This document shows positions 34,370 through 44,067 of a stretch of 64,000 nt of DNA, piece after piece. Made by a program: the position numbers and the translations under genes. This stretch comes from Planctomycetota bacterium (lineage in GTDB: Bacteria > Planctomycetota > MHYJ01 > JACQXL01 > JACQZI01). How positions within the stretch are numbered: position 1 is the first letter of the stretch; each line of letters opens with the position of its first letter. The stretch is taken from the NCBI GenBank assembly GCA_016207825.1, contig JACQZI010000012.1:17532-81531 (forward strand). The letters run 5' to 3'. The notes below the pieces were generated by a model that saw nothing but the letters and a program-made list of their open reading frames with translations, did not search any database and was not told where the DNA came from.

Positions 34370-35155
34370 TTATTTTTTAGCAGAATTAAATATAGCTAAT
34401 GCTTTTTTCACATCGGCTTTTTCGTGTATAATCGCCTGAAGCGCTTTTGCCATGGCGACCGGCTGCGGGCTTTGCCAGATGTTCCTGCCCAGGTTTACGC
34501 CTATGGCGCCTTTTTGCATGCCGTCATAGACGAATTCCAGCACCTCTTTTTCCGTCTCGCATTGCGGGCCACCCGCCATAACTACCGGGACCGGGCAGCC
34601 GTTGACCACTTTATCAAAGTCTTTGCACCAATAGGTCTTGACCACCCGCGCGCCTAATTCCGCGGCAACGCGGCAGCAAAGCGCCAGATACCGCGCTTCC
34701 CGTTTTTCCAGTTCCTTGCCCACGGCGGTCACTGCCATTACCGGGATGCCGTATCGCTCGCAATCGTCCACGAGTTTGGCGAGATTAAGAAGAGATTCCT
34801 TTTCGTAATCGCTCCCGATAAATACGGATATGCCGACTGCCGTGGCATTAAGCCGGATGATTTCTTCAATTGAGGTGATAAGCCCTTCATTTGCCAGGTC
34901 TTTGCCGACCATGGTCGCGCCGCCGGAAACGCGAAGGATAATCGGTTTCGCCTTGACCGCATCGATGCTTGCGCGTAGAACCCCTCTGGTAACAAACAAG
35001 GCGTCGCAATAGGGGAGGAGCGGCTTGGCGGTCTCGTCCGGCTTTTCCAAGCACCTGGTCGGTCCCTGGAAATATCCGTGGTCTATCGGCAAGAAGAAAC
35101 AATGTCCGTCAGGCTGGATAAGCTGGCTTAACCTGTTTTTCGTTCCCCAATCCAT
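34370..35155 (-). CDS. DeoC/LsrF-like class I aldolase
   Basis: 261 residues with start at 35155 (MDWGTKNRL); AAGGAGG is 5 nt upstream. The TIM-barrel aldolase pattern of the LsrF and archaeal-type fructose-bisphosphate aldolase group is present: LPIDHGYFQGP near residue 22, VVKTYWCKDF with the Schiff-base Lys (about 173), VVMAGGPQ and GVNLGRNIWQ for phosphate binding. It cleaves or joins a phosphorylated sugar or dione; the exact substrate is unknown. It is the third gene of a minus-strand cluster with a zinc alcohol dehydrogenase and a class II aldolase. Confidence 0.82.
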   Translation of the reverse strand: MDWGTKNRLSQLIQPDGHCFFLPIDHGYFQGPTRCLEKPDETAKPLLPYCDALFVTRGVLRASIDAVKAKPIILRVSGGATMVGKDLANEGLITSIEEIIRLNATAVGISVFIGSDYEKESLLNLAKLVDDCERYGIPVMAVTAVGKELEKREARYLALCCRVAAELGARVVKTYWCKDFDKVVNGCPVPVVMAGGPQCETEKEVLEFVYDGMQKGAIGVNLGRNIWQSPQPVAMAKALQAIIHEKADVKKALAIFNSAKK

Positions 35156-35224
35156 ATGTCCTCCTTTTAAAAGCACCAAATTCCAAATCACAAATTCCAA
35201 TTTGGATATTGGAGTTTAGCATCT

Positions 35225-36250
35225 TTATCTATGTGGTTCAATAATTATTTTAATAGATTTATCCGGGCGGGCAGTGAGCTGGAATCCTTTGACCGTATCT
35301 TTTAATCCAAAGCGGTGGGTAATCATATCCTTGACAGCGACTTTCTTGGAGCGGATTAATTCCATGGCGTCAAGATGGTCTTTTTCGCTTCCCGCATAGG
35401 AAGAGGTCATGGTGACTTCGTTCCTCCAGAAGAGTTTGTTTATCGGGACGGTGATTTCCTCATCATTGGTCGGGGCGAAGAAGAGAATCGTCCCCCCCCG
35501 TTCCACTGATTCCAACGCCTGCTTTACCGCGCTTGTCGCGCCGGCGCAAAGGATAACCAAATCAGCCAGACGGCCGTCATTATTCTTTTGTAACATGGCA
35601 GGTGAGTATTCGGTCGATTTTACGGCAAAATCCGCTCCGAACTTCTTTGCCGAATCCAGCCGGAAATCGTCAATATCCGTGGCAAATATCTTGCCCGCTC
35701 CCAAGGCGCGCGCGCATTTTATATGTAAGAGCCCGGCGATTCCGCTTCCGATGACAAGCACGCTTTGCCCCTTTTTAATATTTGCCTGTCTTTGCCCGCG
35801 CAGGACGCATGCCAAAGGCTCGGTAAAAGTGGCTTCTTCGAAAGAGATGCCCTCCGGTATCTTAAAGACACCTCGCTCGACATTTATTGCCGGCAGGCGA
35901 ACGTATTCGGCAAATCCGCCCGGATGGAAATTAGTTTGTCTTAAAGTATCGCAGGTTGTGTGGTGGCCGCTTTGGCAATAATGGCAGGTATTGCAGGGAA
36001 CGTGGTGCGCGGCGACGATGCGGTCTCCTTTTTTATACTTGGTCACGCCTTGTCCGATTTCATCCACAACGCCGGCGACCTCGTGCCCTAAAACCAGCGG
36101 TGCCTTTTTTATGCGGTACCATTCCATAACATCGCTTCCGCAGATACCGCTTGCCTCTATCCGCATAACGAGTTCCCCTTTGCCCGCCTGTGGTTTGGGT
36201 TGTTCCTCGATACGGATATCTTTATTATTGTAGTACATTGCCACGCGCAT
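35225..36250 (-). CDS. Zinc-binding sorbitol/threonine dehydrogenase-like protein
   Basis: 341 residues from the start MRVAMYYNNKDI at 36250. Catalytic zinc ligands are in GICGSDVME (Cys39 region), GHEVAGVV, and structural-zinc cysteines in CNTCHYCQSGHHTTC. The cofactor site VLVIGSGIAGLLHIKCARALGA (quoted partly as GSGIAGLLH) with an acidic residue at the end of strand two (ATDIDD) favours NAD. It oxidises a polyol or hydroxy acid. The start is 5 bp after the stop of the class II aldolase gene; AAGAGGT lies just upstream. Pathway membership with the two aldolases is inferred. Confidence 0.88.
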   Translation of the reverse strand: MRVAMYYNNKDIRIEEQPKPQAGKGELVMRIEASGICGSDVMEWYRIKKAPLVLGHEVAGVVDEIGQGVTKYKKGDRIVAAHHVPCNTCHYCQSGHHTTCDTLRQTNFHPGGFAEYVRLPAINVERGVFKIPEGISFEEATFTEPLACVLRGQRQANIKKGQSVLVIGSGIAGLLHIKCARALGAGKIFATDIDDFRLDSAKKFGADFAVKSTEYSPAMLQKNNDGRLADLVILCAGATSAVKQALESVERGGTILFFAPTNDEEITVPINKLFWRNEVTMTSSYAGSEKDHLDAMELIRSKKVAVKDMITHRFGLKDTVKGFQLTARPDKSIKIIIEPHR

Positions 36251-36255
36251 TTTAA

Positions 36256-36840
36256 TTACCTCTTGGCTTTTAATAATCTGGTAAGAAATGTTATATTGGA
36301 ACTGTCTTCCAGCATGGAGGCATAGCGCAGGCATTCTTCTATGGTTTGGCCGACGGTAAAGGTACCGTGTCCGCGTACTATTGCCATCGGATGGGTTTTT
36401 AGTGCTTTAACCAGCGCCTTTTCCATTTCCTTGGAACCGGTGGCGTGTTTTAAGACAAGAACCGGGACCGGCTTCCTGAAAAAGAGCTTCCCTTCCACGG
36501 TAATCGGCGGGACTGATTTCATTATAAGCGAAAGCGCGATGGTCTTGGGCGGATGCATGTGCAGAACCGCTTTTGCCGGGGTATTTCTCAGTATCGCCCG
36601 GTGGGAATTTAGCTCCACGGAGGCTTTGTTATCAGCAGGGCTTTCCTTGTTCAAGGGCACTTCAACGATATCTTTATCCTCCAAAAAACCGAGCATGGCA
36701 GCGCGGCGGTTAATCAGTATTTTATCGCCCACCCGGACGGAGATATTGCCGCTGTGGGTGTTGTTATAGCCCAGTTCGTAGGTGATACGCCCGATTCGCC
36801 TAAATTCTTTGAGGATGGATTGGTATTTTGATGAAGGCAT
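36256..36840 (-). CDS. Class II aldolase/adducin-type protein
   Basis: 194 residues. Zinc-binding His are visible in HMHPPKT and RGHGTF, with the early substrate-binding HSGNISVR (about 30-37). The fold is shared by fuculose-phosphate aldolase, ribulose-5-phosphate 4-epimerase and methylthioribulose-phosphate dehydratase. It is the first gene of the aldolase-dehydrogenase-aldolase cluster and likely splits a phosphorylated sugar. The true substrate cannot be told by sequence. The ATG at 36840 is preceded only by an AT-rich gap with no clear ribosome-binding site. Confidence 0.85.
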   Translation of the reverse strand: MPSSKYQSILKEFRRIGRITYELGYNNTHSGNISVRVGDKILINRRAAMLGFLEDKDIVEVPLNKESPADNKASVELNSHRAILRNTPAKAVLHMHPPKTIALSLIMKSVPPITVEGKLFFRKPVPVLVLKHATGSKEMEKALVKALKTHPMAIVRGHGTFTVGQTIEECLRYASMLEDSSNITFLTRLLKAKR

Positions 36841-36881
36841 ATTAATTTATGAATTAGTCCCTTTCGCAAGCTTCAGGGATA

Positions 36882-36934
36882 AGAAACTCTAAAGCTCATC
36901 CGCCTTTAAAGAGGCGTCTTCGCTAAGAGTTTCT
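36882..36934. terminator. Hairpin downstream of the tRNA gene
   Basis: AGAAACTCT (36882-36890) pairs with AGAGTTTCT (36926-36934), with an inner CGCCT/AGGCG stem. It lies 2 bp beyond the 3' end of the tRNA on its strand. No long T run follows, so a processing or REP-like hairpin is as likely as a terminator. Confidence 0.45.
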
Positions 36935-36936
36935 AA

Positions 36937-37008
36937 TGGGCCCAGTAGGGTTCGAACCTACGACCAACGGATTATGAGTCCGCTGCTCTACCGCTGAGCT
37001 ATGGGCCC
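36937..37008 (-). tRNA. tRNA with CAU anticodon (probably Ile2, possibly Met)
   Basis: 72 nt on the minus strand. The 7-bp acceptor stem (GGGCCCA/TGGGCCC), D arm (AGCTCAGCGGTAGAGC), anticodon loop CTCATAA with CAU, and T arm (GGTTCGAACC core) all fold. The discriminator is A and CCA is not encoded. The anticodon stem and variable region (TTGGTCG) resemble tRNA-Ile2, whose CAU is changed to lysidine by TilS; elongator Met is the alternative. It has a formyl-Met-unlike T stem, so it is not the initiator. Confidence 0.93.
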
Positions 37009-37068
37009 TCAATAATAGTGGTGTTTATATCATTAGATTTTATCAGAGTCAATAAAATTATCCTTGCA

Positions 37069-38142
37069 TCAATCGGAGGGTAATTTATCAGGCAGGATTG
37101 AATTATCCAATTGGATGTGGTGTTTCCAATTTAATGGGAACTGTCCTAAAATAATTTCTATAGGTATTTGCGTTAGTTCACGGTTTGTTTGCGGTTCGAT
37201 AACGGTTAGCTTATGGGGACCCGTCCATAAGAACTTGCTGATATGACCGCTTTTTTCCAGCTTTTCAGGTTCCTTGCCGTCTACTTTAATCAGGATGTCG
37301 TAGTCTGCGGAATTAGAGATATCAAAGTAAACCAAAGGCCGATACCAGCCGCCGGCCATAGCCCAACTGGCGGCAAGAGAGGTTACCAAAAGGAATCCCA
37401 AAAGCCCCGGCAAAAGTTCGCCTTTTTCCGAAGTGAAAATAAACAACCTAATGCTGCGCGCTAATAGCAATAACAGTATAAACATAATGAGCGAGACTAT
37501 TATCCAGGCGTCTTCCCATAAAAGCGCAAAGAAGAATGAAACAACGCCTGTTCCTATCAATAGTCCGATGAATAAAAGAATCCGTTTAAGCAGTGATTTT
37601 TTAGGATGGAACGGTATAGGTAATGTTTTTTGCCCGGTTTGCGGTTGTTGGGTTGGCGGCAGTTCCTGAGGAGGCGGGTTTTTAAGGTGCTCTTCCGTTA
37701 TATTCCACGAATCTATGCCGGATTTTGGGAAATATAAGTGGAAAACAGACAGGAATTTTTCCACGGCGACGCTGCCAGAAAGATGGGGCAGTCCGCTATT
37801 GTACCTTTCCGCATCGTAAAGCAGCTGTTTTGTTTCTTCTGCCCGGGCCGGGATTGATTCCGTGAACTGTTCGCCGTTTTGAAGCGTCAGGTTTACCAGC
37901 ACATGCCCGTCTTTAATCGTATTCTCAAAAAGCTCTTTCGTCTCCGGATTGGAGATATCCAGCGCATAATGGAAACTATAAGGAGTGGACTGGTCGTAGA
38001 TACTGACAAAACAGGCAATAACCGCGCCTTCGGGCAAGCAGAATAACCTGAAGTTGATTGCGATTTCAACCCCTTTAAACGGGCGAAATTCCGGATTGGA
38101 ACTTACGGGATTAAATGTCAGTAATTTCTGGGTCGTCGCCAT
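37069..38142 (-). CDS. Hypothetical membrane protein
   Basis: 357 residues, no family recognised. The first 150 residues look like a soluble beta-rich domain (starts TFNPVSSNPEFRPF), followed by a Pro/Gln-rich linker (PPPQELPPTQQPQTG). Three hydrophobic helices follow (ILLFIGLLIGTGVVSFFFALLW, IVSLIMFILLLLLA, LLGFLLVTSLAASWAM, quoted in parts), then about 100 residues that would lie outside. The topology suggests a cytoplasmic N-domain and an exposed C-domain. It is between the tRNA and the dnaG promoter, and is transcribed alone. Real by length and codon pattern; function unknown. Confidence 0.7.
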   Translation of the reverse strand: MATTQKLLTFNPVSSNPEFRPFKGVEIAINFRLFCLPEGAVIACFVSIYDQSTPYSFHYALDISNPETKELFENTIKDGHVLVNLTLQNGEQFTESIPARAEETKQLLYDAERYNSGLPHLSGSVAVEKFLSVFHLYFPKSGIDSWNITEEHLKNPPPQELPPTQQPQTGQKTLPIPFHPKKSLLKRILLFIGLLIGTGVVSFFFALLWEDAWIIVSLIMFILLLLLARSIRLFIFTSEKGELLPGLLGFLLVTSLAASWAMAGGWYRPLVYFDISNSADYDILIKVDGKEPEKLEKSGHISKFLWTGPHKLTVIEPQTNRELTQIPIEIILGQFPLNWKHHIQLDNSILPDKLPSD

Positions 38143-38236
38143 GGTTTTTTATATTAAAGAGGATATTGTAATATCAGCCGGCAGATTACGCAAGAAAAAG
38201 GTGGTTTGGATAAAATAACATTTTTATCATTATAAC

Positions 38237-38265
38237 TTGACAAAGCGTAAATAACGGGTTATACT
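38237..38265 (+). promoter_or_regulatory. Promoter of the dnaG-rpoD operon
   Basis: TTGACA (38237-38242), 17-nt spacer, TATACT (38260-38265). A Shine-Dalgarno AAGGAG lies about 10-12 nt before the dnaG ATG at 38324, so this operon has a normal leader of about 50 nt. Confidence 0.75.
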
Positions 38266-38323
38266 AAATAGTTTCCGTTATTACAGGCTTTTAGTCCTTA
38301 TTATAAGGAGATATAACTCCATA

Positions 38324-40132
38324 ATGGGACAATTAATTCCCGAAGAACGCATCCTGGAAGTTCAGCAGGCGAATGACATCGTAGATATTATATCCGAATA
38401 CCTACCTCTTAGAAAATCAGGCTCCGGTTACAAGGCTTTATGCCCGTTCCACGACGAAAAGACCCCTTCGTTTTTAGTGTCGCCCGCAAAGCAGATTTAC
38501 CATTGTTTCGGGTGCCATAAAGGGGGAAATGTTTTTACCTTTGTCATGGCGTTCGAGAAGGTGAATTTTATCGAGGCGGTCAAGATACTGGCCGAGAAAA
38601 GCGGGATAAGATTGATCACCAATCCGACCCCGCAGGAAGATTATAACGAGAAGAAAAGGGCGACTTACCTTAAAATAAACCACTGGGCGACGGATTATTT
38701 CCACAAGAAATTAAGCGGTTCGGATGAAGGGGAAGCCGCCCGCGCCTATCTTGCCAAAAGGGGGTTTAAACAGGGGACTATCGGCAGGTTTCTTTTGGGT
38801 TACGCGCCCGAAGGGTGGGATAATCTGCTTAGGGCTTCCAGGCAGGATAAAATTAAGGAAGATCATCTGGCGGAGCTGGGCCTGATATTGCCGCGCAAGG
38901 AGAGGGAAGGATATTACGACCGCTTCAGGAACCGTCTGATGTTCCCGATATTCAACAGCCGCGACCGGGTGGTCGGCTTCGGCGGACGTGCTTTGGATGA
39001 TACCGAGCCGGTTTACCTGAATTCTCCGGAGAGTGCTATTTTCAGCAAAGGCAAGACTCTATACGGACTGAATTTCGCCAAGGAAAGCGCGGATAAAAAG
39101 GGGCTTTTGTGCATCGTAGAAGGTTATACGGACGTGATGATGGCACACCAGGCGGGACTGGAATGGGTGGTGGCGACTTTGGGGACTGCTTTGACCGAAC
39201 ACCACATAAAACTCCTTCGGCGTTTTGTCAATAAGGTGGTTTTGGTTTACGATGCCGATATCGCCGGAGAAAAAGCCTCGGCGCGGACGCTTGATATGTT
39301 TTTGTCCGAGGAGCTGGATTTGAATATCGCTGAATTGCCCAAGGGGCTCGACCCTTACGATTGCATCGTCCAGAAAGGCGCGAATGTCTTTGCCAGGGCG
39401 ATAGACCAGGCAAAGGATTTATTCAGCTACCGGATGGCGTCTATCAGGAATAAGTATGATTTAAACAACCTTGATGAGAAGGCGAAAGCGATTGACGAGG
39501 TGCTGGAGATGCTTTCACTGATTCCTAATATCGTCAAAAGGAATTTATTGATTAAGCGTCTGGCCGAAGAAACCCAGACCAAGGAGAATGTCTTGCGTCT
39601 GCGTTTGGCCGAACGGGAGAAACAGAAGAAATTCGCCTATGCTCCGGCGCCCAAAGAAACCGCGGTGCGAAAGACAAACTCAGCCGGGGTGATGGCGCTT
39701 AGGAATATTATTGAGATGATGATTATCAACAACGACACTATTAACAAAATCCGGAAGAACCTGATATCGGAGGATTTTTCCTCCCCTCCTTATGTGAGGA
39801 TTATTACAGAGATTTTCCGGGTTTATGATAAATACGGTAAGGTTGAACTGGATACGCTTTTGTCTGTTTTGTCTGATGACCCGGCTTGCGTCAACGAGGT
39901 GATCGAAGTGACGGAACGCAATATCATCAGCGACAAAGAGGCCTGCCGGGAACACTTGGATGAACAGATTGAATTCTTCAGCAAACAGCGAAGGCAGAGC
40001 AAAGAAATTCCTTTATTAAAGAAGGAATTGAAGGAAACTTTGTGCAAAGGCGACGATGAAAGTTTCCGCAACGCCCAGAAAAAATACCTGGAGTTGAGGA
40101 AATCCTTGCTTCATAAAGTGAGGAGTAAATAA
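38324..40132 (+). CDS. dnaG: DNA primase
   Basis: 602 residues, normal for DnaG. The N-terminal CHC2 zinc finger has Cys40, His43, Cys61, Cys64 ([15 protein letters not shown]). The TOPRIM core follows ([26 protein letters not shown]). The C-terminal helicase-binding region is weakly conserved as usual. It makes RNA primers at the replication fork. The stop overlaps the rpoD start by one base (TAATG), giving the common dnaG-rpoD order of bacterial macromolecular synthesis operons; rpsU is absent. Confidence 0.96.
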   Translation: MGQLIPEERILEVQQANDIVDIISEYLPLRKSGSGYKALCPFHDEKTPSFLVSPAKQIYHCFGCHKGGNVFTFVMAFEKVNFIEAVKILAEKSGIRLITNPTPQEDYNEKKRATYLKINHWATDYFHKKLSGSDEGEAARAYLAKRGFKQGTIGRFLLGYAPEGWDNLLRASRQDKIKEDHLAELGLILPRKEREGYYDRFRNRLMFPIFNSRDRVVGFGGRALDDTEPVYLNSPESAIFSKGKTLYGLNFAKESADKKGLLCIVEGYTDVMMAHQAGLEWVVATLGTALTEHHIKLLRRFVNKVVLVYDADIAGEKASARTLDMFLSEELDLNIAELPKGLDPYDCIVQKGANVFARAIDQAKDLFSYRMASIRNKYDLNNLDEKAKAIDEVLEMLSLIPNIVKRNLLIKRLAEETQTKENVLRLRLAEREKQKKFAYAPAPKETAVRKTNSAGVMALRNIIEMMIINNDTINKIRKNLISEDFSSPPYVRIITEIFRVYDKYGKVELDTLLSVLSDDPACVNEVIEVTERNIISDKEACREHLDEQIEFFSKQRRQSKEIPLLKKELKETLCKGDDESFRNAQKKYLELRKSLLHKVRSK

Positions 40133-41787
40133 TGACAAAAATAAATAATGATTTAAAACAACTTATAGAAAGCGGCAAGAAACGCGGGTTTCTTACCTAC
40201 GACGAAATCAATAAAGTTCTTCCGGCTGATATGATTTCCCAGGATAAGCTTGATAAGCTTTTGACCATGATTGACGACCAGGGAATCGAGTTGGTTGACG
40301 AGGAACGTCCTTTTGAGCATGATATAACGGAAGAGCCGGCTAAAGGGGAAGACGGGGATAGCGTGACGGAAAGTGCGATACCTGAGGAAAAGGTTTCCCA
40401 TATTGATGATCCGGTCCGGCTTTACCTTACCCAGATGGGCGAAATTCCTTTACTTTCCCGTGTGGAGGAGTTGATTCTGGCTAAGAAGATAGAATCCACG
40501 CGTAAGAGGTATCGTGAAAAGGTGTTGGAATCACCGGTGGCGATAATGGAAACTATTAAAGTCCTGGAAGATGTACGTGACGGGAATATCGCATACGACA
40601 GGACACTTCGGGCAGAAGCCGCGATAGACCTATCCAAAGTCAGCATCATAAAAAGGCTTCCCAGGATTATTACTAAGCTGAAAGAATTTTTAAAAGAAGC
40701 ACAGGATAGTTACAGTATTCTTGCCAATAACAGTCTTGCCGGTAAAAAGAAAGAAGCTGTAGCCAGAAAGGTTTCGGGCATTCAGGCGAAATGGGTGAAA
40801 ATAACCGAGGATCTTAATGTCCAGACAAAGAAAATCAATCCTGTAGTTGACAGGTTGAAAGATATTTCGAAAAGGTTCAGCGGTATAATGAAAGAGCTGG
40901 ATATCATCAGGAAATCGGCGAAGAATAAATCTCGTTTGAACGAGTTGAACCAAGAACTTTTCGGTTTAAAGTTGCTGGTCTTTGAGGATGACAACGACCT
41001 GAAAGCACGGTTAAAGGAGATAAGCCGCCGGGTGCAGGAATACGAAATGGCTAAAAGGAAATTGTCCAGCGCCAACTTGAGATTGGTGGTAAGCATTGCC
41101 AAAAAATACCGCAACAGGGGTTTAAGTTTTCTTGATTTAATCCAGGAGGGTAATACCGGTTTGATGCGTGCCGTGGAAAAATACGAATACAGGCGCGGGT
41201 ATAAATTTTCAACCTATGCTACCTGGTGGATACGGCAGGCCATTACCAGGGCGATTGCCGACCAGTCCCGGACAATCAGGATTCCGGTGCACATGGTCGA
41301 AACGATGAGCCGTCTTAAAAATACCGCCAAGAAATTACTTCAGGAAAAAGGGCGCGAGCCGACCGTGGAAGAAATATCGGAAAATTCCCATATCCCTCTG
41401 GACGAGACGAAAAGGGTGCTTAAGATTTCGCGTTATCCCGTTTCGCTGGATAAGCCCATCGGCTACTCGGAAGACGGCCAGGTTGGGGATTTTATTGAAG
41501 ACCGCCGTGTTCAATCGCCTCTTAAAGCGGCAACTCAGGATATGCTTAGGGAACGCTTGAATGATGTCCTTAACTCGCTTTCTTTCCGTGAACGGGAAAT
41601 AGTAAAGCTTCGTTACGGCATAGAAACAGGATATGCTTATACCCTGGAAGAGGTCGGCAAGATATTTAACGTGACGCGAGAAAGAATCAGGCAGATAGAA
41701 GCCAAGGCGCTGAGGAAATTACAGCATCCTATCCGAAGCCGTAAATTAATTAATTTCTTAGAGAAAACAGGTGCAAAAGAAGAATGA
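40132..41787 (+). CDS. rpoD: RNA polymerase primary sigma factor
   Basis: 551 residues. Region 1.1 ([24 protein letters not shown]) is present, marking a group 1 sigma. Region 1.2 ([16 protein letters not shown]), region 2 ([17 protein letters not shown]: [20 protein letters not shown]), region 3 and region 4 ([21 protein letters not shown]) are complete. A non-conserved insert of about 150 residues, Lys/Glu-rich, separates 1.2 and 2. It directs the polymerase to -35/-10 promoters, consistent with the TTGACA/TATAAT boxes seen here. Coupled to dnaG by a 1-nt overlap. Confidence 0.96.
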   Translation: MTKINNDLKQLIESGKKRGFLTYDEINKVLPADMISQDKLDKLLTMIDDQGIELVDEERPFEHDITEEPAKGEDGDSVTESAIPEEKVSHIDDPVRLYLTQMGEIPLLSRVEELILAKKIESTRKRYREKVLESPVAIMETIKVLEDVRDGNIAYDRTLRAEAAIDLSKVSIIKRLPRIITKLKEFLKEAQDSYSILANNSLAGKKKEAVARKVSGIQAKWVKITEDLNVQTKKINPVVDRLKDISKRFSGIMKELDIIRKSAKNKSRLNELNQELFGLKLLVFEDDNDLKARLKEISRRVQEYEMAKRKLSSANLRLVVSIAKKYRNRGLSFLDLIQEGNTGLMRAVEKYEYRRGYKFSTYATWWIRQAITRAIADQSRTIRIPVHMVETMSRLKNTAKKLLQEKGREPTVEEISENSHIPLDETKRVLKISRYPVSLDKPIGYSEDGQVGDFIEDRRVQSPLKAATQDMLRERLNDVLNSLSFREREIVKLRYGIETGYAYTLEEVGKIFNVTRERIRQIEAKALRKLQHPIRSRKLINFLEKTGAKEE

Positions 41788-42488
41788 TAAACGATACGAT
41801 TAAAGTACTGACGGATTTACAGGAAATTGATGTAAAAATTCATGCACTGGAAGAGGAAAAAAGGAAAAAACCATTGGTTCTGGGGGAAGAAGATAAAGCG
41901 GTTAATACCCTGAAGGAAAAATTAGCCTTACTTCAAAACAGCCACAAGGATTCAAGGAAAGAGATAGACCAGAAAGAACTGGCGCTTAAGGAAAAAGAGG
42001 AAAAAGTCGTCAAGTTAAACGTCCAGCTGAATACCATTAAGACCAATAAAGAATATTCAACCATCCTGAACGAAATCAGCTCCGTTAAGGCTGATATGAG
42101 TGTTTTGGAAGACGAAATCCTTGGTTCCTTTTCTCGTGCCGAACAAATACAGAAGGATGCGGAAAGTGTCCAGAAGGAGTTGGATATTGCCCTGAAGAAG
42201 CGTAATGAGGTGGCAAAAGAAGTTGATACGGCGGTGGCTGAAGTCAATAAAGCGCTCGAAGAATTATACGTAAAAAGAAGCGAGTTTGCGGAAAAAGTTC
42301 CTTCCGGATTTATGACTATTTACGAGAAAATAATCGCCCATACAACTAATAAAACCGCTTTAGCACAGGTGATAGAAGATGTTTGCCAGGGGTGCTTCAT
42401 GGATGTTTCCCCCCAAGAAATTAACGAGTTGATGAGGGGCAAGGAGATTATCCGTTGCCGTTCTTGTTCCCGGATTTTGTACCTGTAA
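41784..42488 (+). CDS. Coiled-coil protein with C-terminal C4 zinc ribbon (CdsZ/FlgZ-like, DUF164)
   Basis: 234 residues. A long coiled coil (about 10-180, Lys/Glu/Leu heptads) leads to a C4 zinc ribbon, CQGCFMDV and [10 protein letters not shown]. This family includes HP0958 of Helicobacter, which binds sigma-54 and flagellin mRNA, and Chlamydia CdsZ. The gene overlaps the rpoD stop by 4 nt, so it is part of the sigma operon; a link to transcription or RNA handling is a reasonable inference. Confidence 0.85.
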   Translation: MINDTIKVLTDLQEIDVKIHALEEEKRKKPLVLGEEDKAVNTLKEKLALLQNSHKDSRKEIDQKELALKEKEEKVVKLNVQLNTIKTNKEYSTILNEISSVKADMSVLEDEILGSFSRAEQIQKDAESVQKELDIALKKRNEVAKEVDTAVAEVNKALEELYVKRSEFAEKVPSGFMTIYEKIIAHTTNKTALAQVIEDVCQGCFMDVSPQEINELMRGKEIIRCRSCSRILYL

Positions 42489-42511
42489 GAAAAGGTGATT
42501 AACTTTTCTTG
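42488..42511. terminator. Bidirectional hairpin between convergent genes
   Basis: AAGAAAAG (42488-42495) and CTTTTCTT (42504-42511) with an 8-nt loop sit between the stops of the zinc-ribbon gene and birA. A weak, AT-rich stem, so only a candidate. Confidence 0.4.
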
Positions 42512-43290
42512 CAGCGTAGGAGCGTTGCATTTTCGCCCCTGAATACCTTAGCACCTTCCTGTGTTTTTAAGGTGATCCCTTTGTGAAGGTCAATATCGAT
42601 TACTTTTCCTTCCACTGTTTTACCTTCAACTTCTAGGGCGATCTCTGCGCCGATGATTCCGGACATATTTTTCCAGGCATCCGATATTTCATTTTCCTGC
42701 TTACTAAGCACTTTTTGGTACCAGTTATCAAGATACATTAAAAATTGGCGGAAAATGTCCTTCTGGTTTATTAAAGCGCCTGTTTCCATATATAATGAAG
42801 TGACTATTTGGTTTAAATCAGCCGGGATTTCTTCGCTCTTCATGTTAATATTAAACCCGATGCCTAAAATCATGGCTTCTGGTTTGCTAGCGATACACTT
42901 GGTTTCCACGATAATGCCGGCTATTTTTCGCTCATTAATAATGACGTCATTGGGCCACCTGATTTTGGCGTCAAGCTGGAATTTGTCTTTTAATAATTTA
43001 CAAATGGCAATTGCTCCGATGACCATCAATAAGGATGATTTTTCTATGGGCATATCCGGTTTTAAAATGACAGATGCCCAGATACCGGCGTCTTTGGGTG
43101 CATGCCAGGAACGATTGAATCGTCCCCTGCCTTTCAACTGTTCATCGGCAAAGATAACCGTTCCCTCCGGGCTGCCTCTTGAAACTTCCAGCCAGGCAAG
43201 GTCGTTAGTGGAGGTAACCTTTTTGAAACAACGTATCTGCCGCCCGATTGTCTTAACAGGCAAATTTTCAAACCAGGTTTCTTCTAACAT
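42499..43290 (-). CDS. birA: Biotin-protein ligase
   Basis: 263 residues from the start MLEETWFENL at 43290; the frame extends to 43332 but would overlap the upstream gene by 26 nt. The catalytic domain has the biotinyl-AMP motif GRGRFNRSWHAP (about 68-79), TSTNDLAW and RWPNDVIINERKIAGI. It activates biotin and attaches it to carboxylase carrier proteins. The N-terminal DNA-binding domain of bifunctional BirA is missing, so it is a ligase only, not a repressor. It is last in a minus-strand operon behind amaP and tonB-type genes. Confidence 0.93.
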   Translation of the reverse strand: MLEETWFENLPVKTIGRQIRCFKKVTSTNDLAWLEVSRGSPEGTVIFADEQLKGRGRFNRSWHAPKDAGIWASVILKPDMPIEKSSLLMVIGAIAICKLLKDKFQLDAKIRWPNDVIINERKIAGIIVETKCIASKPEAMILGIGFNINMKSEEIPADLNQIVTSLYMETGALINQKDIFRQFLMYLDNWYQKVLSKQENEISDAWKNMSGIIGAEIALEVEGKTVEGKVIDIDLHKGITLKTQEGAKVFRGENATLLRCKKS

Positions 43291-43306
43291 AGTTATCTTT
43301 AGCGGC

Positions 43307-44065
43307 TTATTTCTGGTATATAAAAGGAACAATTATTGTTAATGAAGGCATATCCACTTTTTTAGAAATATCCGGGAAGGGAGCGGCCGCTTTGACAGTT
43401 TCAAGCGCGGCCATATCAAGGATGGGGAAATCGGAATGATTGGTTATTTCGGCATCCAGAATCTCGCCCTTGGGGTTGACCGTTATTTTTACGGTGACTT
43501 TGCCGGAAAGTTTTTGCCTCTTAGCTTCTTCTGGGACAAAATATTTCGCCTGTATTTGCTCCTGCACCCTTTTTAGGTAGGGTTTATTCTCTCCGGCCAG
43601 GCGCAATCTTAATTCCGGCGTTAAGTTGCTTCTATCGTAGAATTCTTCCAGTTCTTTCAGTTTTTGCTGGGCTTGTTCCGGCGTAAGAGTAGAGTGAATG
43701 GTTTCTTCAGGCTTTGCATACGGTTCATCCTTTTGTTCAATAGGCTTTATTTCTTCAGGCAAGACAGATATGTTTTTTTCTGACACATCTTTTTCTTCAG
43801 TTTGAGGAGGAGTTTCCGGTGGCTTTGCTTCCGGATTATCGGGTGTTACCTTAGGGGCGTCCTGCGGCGGTTCCGGCTGCTCTGATTTCAGATTGTTCGG
43901 CTGTGCCCGCAGTTCTTCGAAGATAAAATCAAGGTCGCGGGAGGTGTATTGGTAAGGCTTGCTGAAACTTAATGCAGGCAGTATTATTAAAACTACCAGA
44001 TGAAAGGCTACAGAAATAATTAAAGTGAGTTTTATCCCGGAAATCTTTCTTGTTTCAACGGCCAT
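43307..44065 (-). CDS. TonB family protein
   Basis: 252 residues. One N-terminal membrane segment (LTLIISVAFHLVVLIILPAL) is followed by a Pro/Glu-rich linker (PEPPQDAPKVTPDNPEAKPP) and a C-terminal TonB domain (KLSGKVTVKITVNPKGEILDAEI, SDFPILDMAALETVKAAAPF, quoted in parts). It is the second TonB-type protein in the window. It starts 2 bp after the AmaP-like gene, so they are co-transcribed. Transduction of energy to outer-membrane receptors is the family role; no receptor is nearby. Confidence 0.82.
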   Translation of the reverse strand: MAVETRKISGIKLTLIISVAFHLVVLIILPALSFSKPYQYTSRDLDFIFEELRAQPNNLKSEQPEPPQDAPKVTPDNPEAKPPETPPQTEEKDVSEKNISVLPEEIKPIEQKDEPYAKPEETIHSTLTPEQAQQKLKELEEFYDRSNLTPELRLRLAGENKPYLKRVQEQIQAKYFVPEEAKRQKLSGKVTVKITVNPKGEILDAEITNHSDFPILDMAALETVKAAAPFPDISKKVDMPSLTIIVPFIYQK

Positions 44066-44067
44066 AA

